A DNA stretch of 64,000 nt from Mesorhizobium sp. M2A.F.Ca.ET.046.03.2.1 (GCF_003952425.1 NZ_CP034449.1:4278001-4342000); one strand, 5' to 3'. Positions 45,777 to 54,669 are shown, counted from the stretch's first letter. Notes: generated from the sequence alone by a model not told the origin. Numbers and translations: made by a program.

Positions 45777-46586
45777 TCAGTCCCGAGGCGTCGCTGCTCC
45801 ACGGCCCCATTGCGACCCCGGCTGCGCCGGGGTGCCGTCGCTCGCGGCGGGCTCGACGGGGACAGGCGGCTGCTGGATGTTCGGCGTCGGGTCCGGCTCG
45901 CCGTCGGCGCCGGCCAGCAGCGGCACGCCGCGGCTGCGCAGCACCAGCACCAGCACGAATCCGGCGAGGATGCCGCCGATATGGCAGGCCCAGGAAATCC
46001 GGTCCTCTCCGCCGGCGGCGAACATCACGATCTGGAACAGGATCCAGAGGATCAGCGGGATGAAGGCCGGAATGCGCAAGGGGATGCGGGCAAAGGCCAG
46101 CACCCAGACTTTCACGCGAGGGTAGAGAATCAGATAGGCGGTGACGACGCCGGCAATGGCGCCGGACGCGCCGATCAGCGGCACCTGCGAATCCCAGGCC
46201 ACCAGCCCCTGGAAGAAAGCGCCGGCGACAGCGCAGGCCAAGTAGAAGATCAGGTAGCGTATGTGGCCGAGCGCATCCTCGACATTGTCGCCGAACACCC
46301 ACAGGAACAGCATGTTGCCGCCTAGATGGAAAATGTCGGCGTGCAGGAAGGAATAGGTGAGATAGCTGAGGCTTTCGGGTATGACGACGAATTCAGGCGA
46401 CAGCTCGACCTTGTGGTGGACCACCGAGGGAATGAAGCCGAGGCCGAGAACCGCGGCATTGGTGAAGTTCTCACCGCCAAGCGTGGTCGCCAGATAGACC
46501 AGCGCATTCACCACCATCAGACCGATCGTCACATATTGCAGACGGATGTGGCGCAGCCTGTTGGTGTCGTAAAGCGGGATGAACAT
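45777..46586 (-). CDS. rhomboid intramembrane serine protease
   Basis: A 269-residue protein with six helices. The catalytic Ser141 is in GASGAIAG and His202 is in ACHIGGILAG, the rhomboid dyad; HLGGNMLFLWVFGD carries the oxyanion-site His/Asn. The last ~45 residues are a Pro-rich tail. Rhomboids cleave membrane proteins within the bilayer; the substrate is unknown. It is the last gene of a run of four on the same strand (SDR, HIG1-like, adenosyltransferase, rhomboid) with gaps of 18-25 bp. Confidence 0.92.
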   Translation of the reverse strand: MFIPLYDTNRLRHIRLQYVTIGLMVVNALVYLATTLGGENFTNAAVLGLGFIPSVVHHKVELSPEFVVIPESLSYLTYSFLHADIFHLGGNMLFLWVFGDNVEDALGHIRYLIFYLACAVAGAFFQGLVAWDSQVPLIGASGAIAGVVTAYLILYPRVKVWVLAFARIPLRIPAFIPLILWILFQIVMFAAGGEDRISWACHIGGILAGFVLVLVLRSRGVPLLAGADGEPDPTPNIQQPPVPVEPAASDGTPAQPGSQWGRGAATPRD

Positions 46587-46607
46587 CGGACCCTCCCGCC
46601 CCTGGAT

Positions 46608-47189
46608 TCAGCGGTTCTTGCCGGGAACCCATAGCACGTCGGCCTTTCCATTGTCATTGACCGCACGGGCGGCAACGAACAGGAAATCCGAGACGCGGTT
46701 GACGTATTTGAGCGCCTCGCGGTTGACATGCTCGGTCGGATCCTGGGCCAGCGCCACCATCAGGCGCTCGGCCCTGCGCGCCACGGTGCGGGCCAGATGG
46801 AGCGCGGCCGCGGCCGGCGTGCCGCCGTTCAGCACGAAGGATTTCAGCGGCTGCAGGTCCTTGTTGAGGAGGTCGATGTCCTGTTCGACGCGGCCGGTCT
46901 GGGCGGCGACGATACGCAGCGGCTCGTATTCCAGGGGCTTGCCGCCGTCGGGCACGGCGAGGTCGGCTCCCAGATCGAACAGATCGTTCTGAATGCGCGA
47001 CAGCATGGCCTCGATCGCGGGATGTTGGCCGGCGGTATGGATGCGGGCCATGCCGATGCAGGCATTGGCCTCGTCGACCGTGCCATAGGCGTCGACGCGC
47101 AGGTCGGATTTCAGCCGCCGCTCGCCGGTGCCGAGCCCGGTGGTGCCGTCATCGCCGGTGCGGGTGTAGATCTTGTTGAGCTTGACCAT
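46608..47189 (-). CDS. cob(I)alamin adenosyltransferase, PduO type
   Basis: A 193-residue enzyme. Family marks are the N-terminal KIYTRTGDDGTTGLGTGERR phosphate-binding loop, VDAYGTVDEANACIGMAR, and the RRAERLMVAL ... YVNRVSDFLFVAAR end. It makes adenosylcobalamin from ATP and cob(I)alamin in the cytosol. In rhizobia this gene often lies by etfBA, as here. The chain is called cobO or pduO by different annotators, so no symbol is given. Confidence 0.93.
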   Translation of the reverse strand: MVKLNKIYTRTGDDGTTGLGTGERRLKSDLRVDAYGTVDEANACIGMARIHTAGQHPAIEAMLSRIQNDLFDLGADLAVPDGGKPLEYEPLRIVAAQTGRVEQDIDLLNKDLQPLKSFVLNGGTPAAAALHLARTVARRAERLMVALAQDPTEHVNREALKYVNRVSDFLFVAARAVNDNGKADVLWVPGKNR

Positions 47190-47207
47190 AACGTCCCCAA
47201 AAGACCT

Positions 47208-47399
47208 CTATTTGCGCGTGAAATAGACCACCAGCAACAGCAGCGCCAACGCCACGGCCTGCAGCATCACACGGGCTTGCATCAGCTTGTTCGAGGTGAC
47301 GCCGGAGCCGCCGCGCATCATGTTGATCAGGCCGCGAACCAGCACGATCAGCACGGCCGCCATCGCGATGACGGCGAGAATCTTCAAGACGATGACCAT
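47208..47399 (-). CDS. twin-helix small membrane protein, HIG1-like
   Basis: A 63-residue protein with two helices (about 3-25 and 44-60) joined by a short basic loop (RGGSGVTSNKLMQARVMLQA). The Q-A-R-V-x-L-Q motif is the HIG1/hypoxia-induced family mark. In mitochondria these proteins tune respiratory complexes; in alphaproteobacteria a role at cytochrome oxidase is likely but unproven. It lies 18 bp before the adenosyltransferase gene. Confidence 0.85.
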   Translation of the reverse strand: MVIVLKILAVIAMAAVLIVLVRGLINMMRGGSGVTSNKLMQARVMLQAVALALLLLVVYFTRK

Positions 47400-47424
47400 C
47401 TGGCTGGCTCCGGTTCAGTTTCGG

Positions 47425-48291
47425 TCAGGCGCGCCTGGCGAGCACGCGGTACAGCATTGACGCCGGCAGGATGCGTTTGAGTGCCGCGCCGATCCTGGCC
47501 GGCACCGTTACCACATAGTGCGGGCGCGGGCGCTGTGACAGAAGCGCGTGGCGGAGCGCGTTGTGCACGACCTCCGGCCCGGGCTTCAGCTTCGACACGC
47601 TGCCGCCGGCCTGGAGCCGGGCGAGCTGCGCCTGATAATCCGCGCGGTGGACGGACTTTTCGACATCGATGTTCTTCAGGAACCAGGGCAGGCCATTGCT
47701 GGCGATCTTCGACGTCACCGGTCCCGGTTCGATGAGGGAAAGGTGGATGCCGCTGCCGTCGAGTTCCTGGCGCATGCACAGCATCAGGCCTTCGATGGCG
47801 TGCTTGGATGCCGAATAGGCGCCGCGGAAGCGGACAGGCGCCAGTCCGAGGATCGAGGAGCAATGGACGAGACGGCCGTGCCCCTGGCGACGCATGACCG
47901 GCATGACGCGCCGGGTGAGATCATGCCAGCCGAAGAAATTGGCCTCGAACTGCTCGCGCAGCGCTGCGACCGGCAGGTCCTCGACGGCGCCGGGCTGAGC
48001 GTAGGCGCCGTTGTTGAACAGCGCGTCCAGCGTGCCGCCGGTGCGTTCAAGCACCGCCTCGACCAGCGCGGCGATGGATTCCGGCTCACGATAATCGAGA
48101 TAGAAGGCCTCCAGGCCGTCGGCCTCGAGCACGGCTATGTCGGCCGGCTTGCGCGCCGTTGCGAAGACCCGCCAGCCCTCCGCCTTCAGCGCCCGCGCGC
48201 AATACGCGCCGATGCCGGAGGAGGCCCCGGTGACGATGACGGTGCGCAATTCTTTCGCGACGGTGGACGTTGTCTGACCTGGGGTTGCCAT
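47425..48291 (-). CDS. short-chain dehydrogenase/reductase
   Basis: A 288-residue SDR. The NAD(P) loop is VTGASSGIGAYCARAL, the structural NNG is FNNGAY, and the active site is SSILGL with YSASKHAIEG (Tyr-Lys). The C-terminus has a basic amphipathic stretch (RIGAALKRILPASMLYRVLA). ATG 48291 was chosen over the TTG three codons upstream. Substrate unknown. It is divergent from the YihY gene, with 58 bp between starts. Confidence 0.9.
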   Translation of the reverse strand: MATPGQTTSTVAKELRTVIVTGASSGIGAYCARALKAEGWRVFATARKPADIAVLEADGLEAFYLDYREPESIAALVEAVLERTGGTLDALFNNGAYAQPGAVEDLPVAALREQFEANFFGWHDLTRRVMPVMRRQGHGRLVHCSSILGLAPVRFRGAYSASKHAIEGLMLCMRQELDGSGIHLSLIEPGPVTSKIASNGLPWFLKNIDVEKSVHRADYQAQLARLQAGGSVSKLKPGPEVVHNALRHALLSQRPRPHYVVTVPARIGAALKRILPASMLYRVLARRA

Positions 48292-48349
48292 TTGCTGCAA
48301 TCACTTCCCATATTCGCGGCGTCGACACAATCGAGCGGAGCGCGGGTCC

Positions 48350-49201
48350 TTGCTCAGGAATATCGTCGCCGTCAAGCGCGTGCTCTACGATGCGATCGGC
48401 CATTTCAACAATGACGACGGCTGGGCGATGGCCAGCCATCTCGCCATCACCTCGCTGATGGCGTTGTTTCCGTTCCTGATCTTCGCCACGACACTGGCCA
48501 GCTTCCTCGGCGCGCAGGCGTTCTCGGACACGGCGGTGCATCTCGTCTTCGACACCTGGCCGGAGCAGATCGCCAAGCCGATCGCGCGCGAGGTGCAGAA
48601 CGTTCTCACCGTCAGGCGAACCGACCTTTTGACCTACGGCGTCGTGCTTGCCGCCTATTTCGCGTCGAACGGCATCGAGGCGCTGCGCACCTCGCTCAAC
48701 CGGGCCTATCGTGTCACCGAAACGCGCGGCATCATCCACCGCAGGGTGCAAAGCATCATTTTCGTGCTGATCGCCACGGCCTGTTTCCTGGCCGTCAGCG
48801 TGCTTCTGGTGTTCGCCCCTCTGCTGGCCAGGCTGGCGGAGGCGCATCTCGAATGGATCAAGCCCTATATGGGCACCATCACGCTGTGGCGTTACGTCGT
48901 CGCCTCCACCGTCATCGTCATCGGGCTGTTCTCGGTGCATATCTGGCTGCCGGCCGGCAAGCGCCGCTTTGTCTCGATCATACCGGGCATCGTCTTCACG
49001 CTGATCGCCTGGCTCGCCGGCTCGACCATCTTCGCCACCTATCTCGATCATTTCTCGTCCTACGTGACGACCTATGCGGGGCTCGCCTCGATCATGATCG
49101 CGGTGGTTTTCCTCTACATCATCTCGGCGATCTTCATCCTCGGCGGCGAGCTCAACGCCGCCATCAGCCGCTATCTGGAGGCGCGTGCGCGCGTCGGGTG
49201 A
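48350..49201 (+). CDS. YihY/UPF0761-family inner-membrane protein
   Basis: A 283-residue protein with six helices. Family marks are the N-terminal DDGWAMASHLAITSLMALFP and ASNGIEALRTSLNRAYRV, then GLASIMIAVVFLYIISAIFI near the end. It was once called RNase BN, wrongly; its function is unknown. It starts with TTG 48350 close to a weak GAGCGG; no ATG gives the conserved start. It is convergent with the DMT gene. Confidence 0.85.
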   Translation: MLRNIVAVKRVLYDAIGHFNNDDGWAMASHLAITSLMALFPFLIFATTLASFLGAQAFSDTAVHLVFDTWPEQIAKPIAREVQNVLTVRRTDLLTYGVVLAAYFASNGIEALRTSLNRAYRVTETRGIIHRRVQSIIFVLIATACFLAVSVLLVFAPLLARLAEAHLEWIKPYMGTITLWRYVVASTVIVIGLFSVHIWLPAGKRRFVSIIPGIVFTLIAWLAGSTIFATYLDHFSSYVTTYAGLASIMIAVVFLYIISAIFILGGELNAAISRYLEARARVG

Positions 49202-49213
49202 GTTGCGTCGGTA

Positions 49214-49344
49214 GAGGAATTGAAGAAATGAAGAATTGAGGAATTGAAGAAAAAGCGATCCGGCGCTGCCGGCTTCTTCTTCAGTTCTTCAGTTCTTCAG
49301 TTCCTCAGTTCTCCGTTCTTCAATTCTTCAATTCCTCAATTCCC
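49214..49344. repeat. simple-sequence inverted repeat between two convergent genes
   Basis: The left arm (49214-49252) repeats GAGGAATTGAAGAA, and the right arm (49273-49344) repeats TTCTTCAGTTC and TTCTTCAATTC and ends TTCAATTCCTCAATTC. The two arms are complementary over about 20 bp around a short GC-rich loop (CCGGCGCTGCCGG). It writes the last seven residues of the minus-strand DMT gene (GIEELKN then stop). It probably ends transcription on both sides. Confidence 0.85.
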
Positions 49345-50222
49345 CTTCCCTTCCCTTGCCTGCCCGCCGTCGCCAGGCCTACGCCAAGGGTCGCGATCGC
49401 CATGCCGGCGATCTGCAGCAGATTGAGCTGCTCGTCGAAAAGCATCCAGGCGATGACCGCGGTCACGGCGGGCACGAGGTAGAACAGCGAAGCGACCTTC
49501 GACATCTCGCCGTCCCTGATCATCACCATCAACAGGAAGATGGCGCCGACCGACAGCACCAGGACCAGCCAGGCCATGGCAAAGATCAGCTCGCCATTGA
49601 CGGTGACGGCGCGCGTCTCGAAGGCGAGCGAGCCCAGGATCATCACGGCGGAGCCGCCGACATACTGCCACATCGTCGCCGACACCAGGTCGCCGCCGGA
49701 AGCATAGCGTTTCTGCCAGATGGTGCCGGCGCTCATGCCAAGCACCGAGACGAGCGAGGCGGTCAATGTTGCCGCGGTCACGCCGCCGCCGACCGCTCCG
49801 AGCTTCGGCCACAGCACAATGACGACGCCCACAAGCCCGACAGCGAGCCCGGCCCAATGGCGGGGCAGGATCGCCTCGCCGAGGAATCTGCCGGCGAGCA
49901 CGGCGGTGATCAGCGGCTGCAGGCCGACGATCAATGCCGAAAACCCTGCCGGCATGCCCCGGTGGATCGCCCAGAAGACGGCGCCGAGATAGACGCCATG
50001 CATGAGGACGCCGGCCATCGTCGCATGCAACGCCTCGTCGCGCGTCGCCGTGCGCGAGCCAAGCAGCACGGCGAGGCCGGCAAACAGGATCGCCGCTATG
50101 ACGAAGCGGATGGCAAGGAACGTAAAGGGCTCGGCCCAGGGCATGGCGTAGCGCGCGCCGATGAAGCCTGTCGCCCACAGAACGACGAAGGAGGCGGGAA
50201 TGAGCCGCTTGATGCTCTGCAT
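49320..50222 (-). CDS. DMT-family (EamA) transporter
   Basis: A 300-residue protein with ten helices in two EamA halves; the first half ends near VLWPKLGAVG and the second starts near TLTASLVSVLG. It opens MQSIKRLIPASFVVLWATGF. The C-terminal GIEELKN comes from the repeat array beyond it, so the natural end may vary between strains. ATG 50222 is the best start; a frame to 50261 adds 13 residues. The substrate is unknown. It is divergent from the small membrane protein at 50378. Confidence 0.85.
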   Translation of the reverse strand: MQSIKRLIPASFVVLWATGFIGARYAMPWAEPFTFLAIRFVIAAILFAGLAVLLGSRTATRDEALHATMAGVLMHGVYLGAVFWAIHRGMPAGFSALIVGLQPLITAVLAGRFLGEAILPRHWAGLAVGLVGVVIVLWPKLGAVGGGVTAATLTASLVSVLGMSAGTIWQKRYASGGDLVSATMWQYVGGSAVMILGSLAFETRAVTVNGELIFAMAWLVLVLSVGAIFLLMVMIRDGEMSKVASLFYLVPAVTAVIAWMLFDEQLNLLQIAGMAIATLGVGLATAGRQGKGRGIEELKN

Positions 50223-50377
50223 GGGTGGGAGGCTGCCGGGGTGAACGGTTGATGACGGCAATTGCTCTAATGCCGTTCAATCCGGCAAGCAAAACGAAAC
50301 GGTTGATCCATAAGCTAAGTCGAATTCAACAAACCGTGCCAAGAGGGGCATGGCGCGTCGGCGCGCCATGGGTGGGC

Positions 50378-50665
50378 ATGTTTTTGCATCTCGACACGAC
50401 CTGGCTGTTGTTCGCCTTCCTGATCATTGCCGGCTTCGGTTTCTTCTTCGGCACGGCGCTCGACGCGATCATGAAGGAGAGCGGGTTTGGCCCGACCGGC
50501 AACACGCTGCTGTTCATCTTCGGCTTCTTTGCCGCGGTGACGGTCGCCGGCAAGCATGGCATCAGCCTGAGCGACCTCAGGCTGGCGGTTGCCTGTGGGC
50601 TCGGCGGCGCCTTTGCCTTCATCAGCGTGCTGGCACTGATCAAGGCCGGGATGGCGCGACTTTAA
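50378..50665 (+). CDS. conserved small membrane protein
   Basis: A 95-residue protein with about three helices (TWLLFAFLIIAGFGFFFGTA, TLLFIFGFFAAVTVAGKHG, and LAVACGLGGAFAFISVLALI). I do not recognise the family. ATG 50378 lies in GGTGGGC with an in-frame GTG two codons upstream. It ends 4 bp inside the convergent gluQRS stop. Strong hydrophobicity and codon use like its neighbours suggest a real gene; the function is unknown. Confidence 0.65.
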   Translation: MFLHLDTTWLLFAFLIIAGFGFFFGTALDAIMKESGFGPTGNTLLFIFGFFAAVTVAGKHGISLSDLRLAVACGLGGAFAFISVLALIKAGMARL

Positions 50666-51534
50666 TCAAACTCGACAAGCCGCCTGACGTCCTGCGACGA
50701 CATGCCCGCCTCGCGAAGCGCGGCAAGACCGGTGTCCTTGAAGCTCTTGGACAGTTTCCTGCCGTCCGGACCAAGGATCAGGCGGTGGTGGAAATAGCGC
50801 GGCTGCGGCAGGCCGAGCAGTTCCTGCAGCAGGCGCTGCACGCCGGTCGCCGCATAGAGGTCCTGGCCGCGCACGACATGGCTGACGCCCTGCAGCGCGT
50901 CGTCGAGGACGACGGCAAGATGATAGCTGGTCGGGATGTCGCGGCGGGCGACGATGACGTCGCCCCAGGCCTGCGGTTGCGCTTCGATCGCTCGTGTCGC
51001 CGACATCGTCTCATCGGTGAATTCGGTCCATGACAGGTCGGCGGTGACGCGCATCCTTGCCACTTCGACGTCGAGCCGCCAGGCGAAGGGCATGTTCTCG
51101 GCGATCCGTCGCTTGCGCTCCCTGGCTGGCAGGGCCTTGTCGAGCGGCGGGTAGAGCGGCACGCCGTCAGGATCGCGCGGCCAGTCGCGGCCGCCTCTCT
51201 CGGCGATGAAGGCGCGGATCTCGCCCCGGCTCATGAAGGCCGGATAGACCAGTTCCTCGGCGACCAATCGGTCGAGCACCGCCTGGTATTCGGCAAAATG
51301 TTCCGACTGGCGACGCACCGGCTGTTCCCAGCGCAATCCCAGCCATTCGAGGTCGCGGAAAATGCCGGTCTCGAATTGCGGCGTGCAGCGGGCGATGTCG
51401 ATATCCTCGATGCGCAGCAGCAGCCGTCCGCCGACCTGCGTCGCCATCTGCTGGTTCAGCAGGGCCGAATAGGCATGGCCGAGATGCAGTTCGCCATTCG
51501 GGCTCGGCGCGAAGCGGAATGTCAGGAGCGTCAT
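50662..51534 (-). CDS. gluQRS: glutamyl-Q tRNA(Asp) synthetase
   Basis: A 290-residue truncated GluRS. The class I motifs are FAPSPNGELHLGHAYSAL (HLGH) and KLSKSFKDTG (KLSKS). The anticodon-binding domain of full-length GluRS is absent. It adds glutamate to the queuosine at position 34 of tRNA-Asp. ATG 51534 (MTLLTFRFAPSP) was chosen over 51597 because the HLGH fold begins there. It is divergent from the AlkA-type gene. Confidence 0.92.
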   Translation of the reverse strand: MTLLTFRFAPSPNGELHLGHAYSALLNQQMATQVGGRLLLRIEDIDIARCTPQFETGIFRDLEWLGLRWEQPVRRQSEHFAEYQAVLDRLVAEELVYPAFMSRGEIRAFIAERGGRDWPRDPDGVPLYPPLDKALPARERKRRIAENMPFAWRLDVEVARMRVTADLSWTEFTDETMSATRAIEAQPQAWGDVIVARRDIPTSYHLAVVLDDALQGVSHVVRGQDLYAATGVQRLLQELLGLPQPRYFHHRLILGPDGRKLSKSFKDTGLAALREAGMSSQDVRRLVEFD

Positions 51535-51623
51535 CTCTCGGGCGGCGTTCGGGTTGAAAGGTGCTTTCGCCGGTTGGTATTTAGCCTCCATTGCCATTTC
51601 GCGGGCGTCCTGGGAACAAGAAC

Positions 51624-52283
51624 GTGCAACGCATCGCCTCGCTCGACGACATTGCGACTGGGCTCGACGCGCTCTGCCGAATCGATCCGCGGTTGGAGAC
51701 GGTGCGCGGCAAGGCGGGCGAGGTGCCGCTTCGGCTGTCGGAGCGGGGGTTTCGAAGCCTGGCCTCGATCATCGTTTCGCAGCAAGTTTCCCGCGCCAGC
51801 GCCGACGCCATTTTTGGCCGTCTGGTCAAGCTAGTCGATCCGCTGACGCCGCAGGCGATCCTCGCCGCCGGCGGGGACATATTCCGCGAGGCCGGTCTGT
51901 CGCGGCCGAAACAGCGCGGGCTGCTCGCGGTCGCGCAAGCCGTTGCCGGCGGGCTCGATCTCGATCACCTGTGCACCCTGGACGCCGGCGAGGCGATCGC
52001 CGCGATGACGGCCGTGCCCGGCATCGGCCCATGGACGGCCGAATGCTATCTGTTGTTCGCCGCCGGCCATCCGGACGTCTTCCCCGCGCGCGATGTCGCG
52101 CTGCAGACGGCGGTCGGCCATGCGCTCGGCATCGACCCGCGTCCGCCGGAGAAAATGCTGATCCGGCTGGCCGAATCATGGAGCCCCTGGCGGGGTGTCG
52201 CGTCGCGGCTTTTTTGGGCCTACTATCGTGAACTGAAGGGCAGGGACGCGGCGCCTCCCGTCGAAATGGCCAATAAAGCATGA
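51624..52283 (+). CDS. DNA-3-methyladenine glycosylase, AlkA type
   Basis: A 219-residue HhH-GPD glycosylase. The helix-hairpin-helix is AVPGIGPWTAECYLLF, and the catalytic Asp is in FPARDVALQ. It removes alkylated bases from DNA. There is no Fe-S cysteine cluster, so it is AlkA/Mag-like. GTG 51624 follows GGGAACAAG. Divergent from gluQRS with 90 bp between; the HNH endonuclease follows 110 bp on. Confidence 0.9.
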   Translation: MQRIASLDDIATGLDALCRIDPRLETVRGKAGEVPLRLSERGFRSLASIIVSQQVSRASADAIFGRLVKLVDPLTPQAILAAGGDIFREAGLSRPKQRGLLAVAQAVAGGLDLDHLCTLDAGEAIAAMTAVPGIGPWTAECYLLFAAGHPDVFPARDVALQTAVGHALGIDPRPPEKMLIRLAESWSPWRGVASRLFWAYYRELKGRDAAPPVEMANKA

Positions 52284-52393
52284 AAATCATGCGTTTTTGA
52301 GAGTTTCGGCGAGAGACAATCCGCTTCACATCCCTGTCATGTCGGGCTTACAGTATCCGCGCCGTTCGGTTTGGAATGTAGGAGGCGAAGGAC

Positions 52394-52951
52394 GTGACGG
52401 TTGCCGTATCTCCGGATGGGCTTCCCGCGCTGGTGCTGAATGCGGACTACCGCCCGCTCAGCTATTACCCCCTGTCGCTCTGGTCGTGGCAGGACGCCAT
52501 CAAGGCTGTCTTCCTCGACCGGGTCAACATCGTCGCAGAATACGAGCACGCCGTCTCCTCGCCGACCTTCTCGATGAAGCTGCCGAGCGTGGTCAGCCTC
52601 AAGGCCTATGTGAAGCCGTCCCGGCATCCCGCCTTCACCCGCTTCAACGTGTTCCTGCGCGACCGTTTCCAGTGCCAGTATTGCGGCACGCCGGAGGATC
52701 TGACCTTCGACCATGTCATCCCGCGCCATCGCGGCGGGGCGACGACCTGGGAGAATGTCGTCGCCGCCTGCTCGCCCTGCAATCTTCGCAAGGGCGGCAT
52801 GATGCCGGCGCAGGCCAAGATGTGGCCGCTGCAGAAGCCCTACCAGCCGACGGTGCACGACCTGCACAACAACGGCCGCCTGTTCCCGCCCAACCATCTG
52901 CATGAAAGCTGGATGGATTATCTCTACTGGGATGTCGAGCTGGAACCTTAG
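52394..52951 (+). CDS. HNH endonuclease
   Basis: A 185-residue protein. The HNH core has a zinc ribbon: CQYCG (two Cys), FDHVIPRHRGG, and NVVAACSPCNLRKG (two more Cys). The first ~60 residues (ALVLNADYRPLSYYPLSLWS) are the mark of a common alphaproteobacterial HNH family with this start. GTG 52394 follows AGGAGGCGAAGG. HNH proteins cut DNA, but the role of this family is not known. The hairpin repeat family C follows at 52959. Confidence 0.9.
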   Translation: MTVAVSPDGLPALVLNADYRPLSYYPLSLWSWQDAIKAVFLDRVNIVAEYEHAVSSPTFSMKLPSVVSLKAYVKPSRHPAFTRFNVFLRDRFQCQYCGTPEDLTFDHVIPRHRGGATTWENVVAACSPCNLRKGGMMPAQAKMWPLQKPYQPTVHDLHNNGRLFPPNHLHESWMDYLYWDVELEP

Positions 52952-52958
52952 AGTTCGG

Positions 52959-53080
52959 CAGAAATCCGCGAGCCCGGCCGTCTGCCGCAGCTTTCTGCGC
53001 TTCCGGTGCTCACGTACTTAAGTACGCTCCGCTCCGGTTCTCGAAAGCCGCGCCAGCCAATCCGGGCTGGCGAATTTCTG
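52959..53080. repeat. long hairpin repeat family C, copy 2
   Basis: CAGAAATCCGCGAGCCCGG pairs with CCGGGCTGGCGAATTTCTG with two mismatches. The core is the same as at 10133-10250, but the arms are different sequences that still pair. It lies between the convergent HNH and dsbB genes and could end both. Confidence 0.8.
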
Positions 53081-53118
53081 GACGAACTCTCCGCCGTGCC
53101 GTTCGATAGAAAATTGGC

Positions 53119-53637
53119 TCAGTCGCGGGATAACGCGCTGCGGAAGGCGACGGCGGCCAGCACGAGGCTGGCGATAGCGTTCCAGCCGGCGAGCGAGAGA
53201 CCGAGGACGCGGAGCGCCGCCTTGTCGCAGGAGGGCGGCACGAATTTGTCGAGCGCGTCGAGCACGCCCTTGCCGCCGGTGTCGACCGGGCCGGCGCCCG
53301 CCGTGCAGTCGGTCGGGCCGGCCCACCAATGCCATTCGACGCCGGAGTGGTAGACGCCGAGATAGAGGCCGTAGAGCATCAGCAAGCCGCCGATCCCCAG
53401 CAGGCCGCGCGTAGCCCAGGCCGGCGCATGAAGCATCGAGGCGATTACCGCCAGCAGCATCAGCGGCGCGCCGACATAATAGGGCGTGCGCTGCTCGAGG
53501 CAGAGGTGGCAGGGGATGTAGCCGCCGATATATTGGAAAGCCAGCGCCGAGCCGACGGTCGCGGCCATGGCGACGGCGAGAAAAAGCGCCGCGCGCGTGC
53601 GCTGGCGTCCGGTGTCGGCATTCATGGTCGCTGTCAT
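53119..53637 (-). CDS. dsbB: disulfide bond formation protein DsbB
   Basis: A 172-residue protein with four helices. The first redox pair is CHLC (Cys43, Cys46) in GYIPCHLCLEQRTPYY, and the second pair is in TDCTAG and PPSCDK in the periplasmic loop. DsbB oxidises DsbA and passes the electrons to ubiquinone. The CxxC is CHLC, as in many rhizobial DsbB. It lies 25 bp after the YqaA-like gene on the same strand. Confidence 0.92.
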   Translation of the reverse strand: MTATMNADTGRQRTRAALFLAVAMAATVGSALAFQYIGGYIPCHLCLEQRTPYYVGAPLMLLAVIASMLHAPAWATRGLLGIGGLLMLYGLYLGVYHSGVEWHWWAGPTDCTAGAGPVDTGGKGVLDALDKFVPPSCDKAALRVLGLSLAGWNAIASLVLAAVAFRSALSRD

Positions 53638-53662
53638 CTAATCGGATCCGTTTGTTGCGTCG

Positions 53663-54250
53663 CTATCCGTGGGCGTATCTGACGAGGATATAGAGCAAAA
53701 TCAGGGCAGCCGCGCCGGCGCCGACGATCAATCCCAATCGCTTTTCGATGAACTCCCGGATCGATTCACCATAGCGGCGCAACAGCCAGGCCAGCAGCAG
53801 GAAACGCGCGCCGCGCGCCACGATGGCCGAGACGACGAAGACAAGAATGTTGACGTGAAGCGCGCCGGCCAGAATGGTGACCACCTTGATCGGCGGCAGG
53901 TGCGCAGCGCCGGATGTGACGAGCAGCACGAGCATCAGCCCGGTGCCTGACGACTGCCACCTCTCGAAGGTGTCGAGGCCGCCGAAATGCTCCAGGATCG
54001 GCCGCGCTATCGTGTCGTAGGCATAGTAGCCGATCAGCCAGCCGGCAATGCCGCCCAGCACGGAGGCAACCGTGGCGGTCAGGGCGTAGCGATAGGCGCG
54101 ATCAGGCCGCGCCAACGCCATGGGCAGGAACAGCACGTCGGCCGGTATGAAGAACACGGAGCTTTCGACGAAGGCGATGAAGGCCAGCCACCATTCGGCG
54201 GATTTGCGCGCCGCCAGCGACAGGGTCCAGTCGTAAAGTCCGCGAAGCAT
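53663..54250 (-). CDS. YqaA-family (SNARE-associated-like) membrane protein
   Basis: A 195-residue protein with about four helices, starting MLRGLYDWTLSLAARKSAEW. The mid-protein GGIAGWLIGYYAYDTI and ISAIVARGARF-like stretches fit the YqaA/DedA group. The function is unclear; DedA relatives move lipids or keep the membrane potential. ATG 54250 was chosen; the frame goes on to 54331 in the repeat family A copy. It is the first gene of a pair with dsbB. Confidence 0.85.
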   Translation of the reverse strand: MLRGLYDWTLSLAARKSAEWWLAFIAFVESSVFFIPADVLFLPMALARPDRAYRYALTATVASVLGGIAGWLIGYYAYDTIARPILEHFGGLDTFERWQSSGTGLMLVLLVTSGAAHLPPIKVVTILAGALHVNILVFVVSAIVARGARFLLLAWLLRRYGESIREFIEKRLGLIVGAGAAALILLYILVRYAHG

Positions 54251-54584
54251 CGGCTCTCCTAATGCGGTCGACACAATTCCGGACGGAAAACCGCAGCGCG
54301 CTTTTCCTGGAATTGCTCTGATCAATGTCACCCGGGACGCTTGGCGGTTTTGGGCAACGGCAGGCAGGAAGACAAGGACCCAAAGCGCCGCATCCAGCTT
54401 CCGGATGCGAGGCGCTCAATGCTTCGCCTGTCTAGAAAGATTTTCCGCGCCGCACAATGTCTGCGTCGCCACGAGGCCGAAGGGTGGGCGATGCCGCCGG
54501 TTGCGCGGGCAAATCCGCAACAGGCCAGTTGACGAACACCCATCCGCCCGTATAGTCCGCGCCCATCCAGGCCGCCCGGCCTGA
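54251..54584. other. gap with repeat copy, no protein gene seen
   Basis: The 334 bp between the YqaA-like gene and tRNA-Leu hold the family A palindrome at its left end (54274-54316) and the tRNA promoter at its right end. No frame in it looks coding. Confidence 0.6.
54274..54316. repeat. dispersed palindrome family A, copy 3
   Basis: CAATTCCGGACGGAAAACCG and CTTTTCCTGGAATTGC, as at 5118 and 12275. Confidence 0.85.
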
Positions 54585-54669
54585 GCCCCTATGGCGGAAT
54601 TGGTAGACGCGCTCGACTCAAAATCGAGTTCCGCAAGGAGTGCTGGTTCGATCCCGGCTAGGGGCACCA
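54585..54669 (+). tRNA. tRNA-Leu (anticodon CAA)
   Basis: An 85-nt tRNA. The acceptor arm GCCCCTA pairs with TAGGGGC, followed by A and encoded CCA. The anticodon arm CTCGA-CTCAAAA-TCGAG places CAA in the loop. The long variable arm (GTTCCGCAAGGAGT) is that of a class II tRNA, and the T arm is GCTGG-TTCGATC-CCGGC. It reads UUG leucine codons. Confidence 0.97.

Noticed and set aside
53006-53353. Plus-strand frame across the hairpin repeat and dsbB
   Set aside because: It starts inside the repeat core and is antisense to dsbB.
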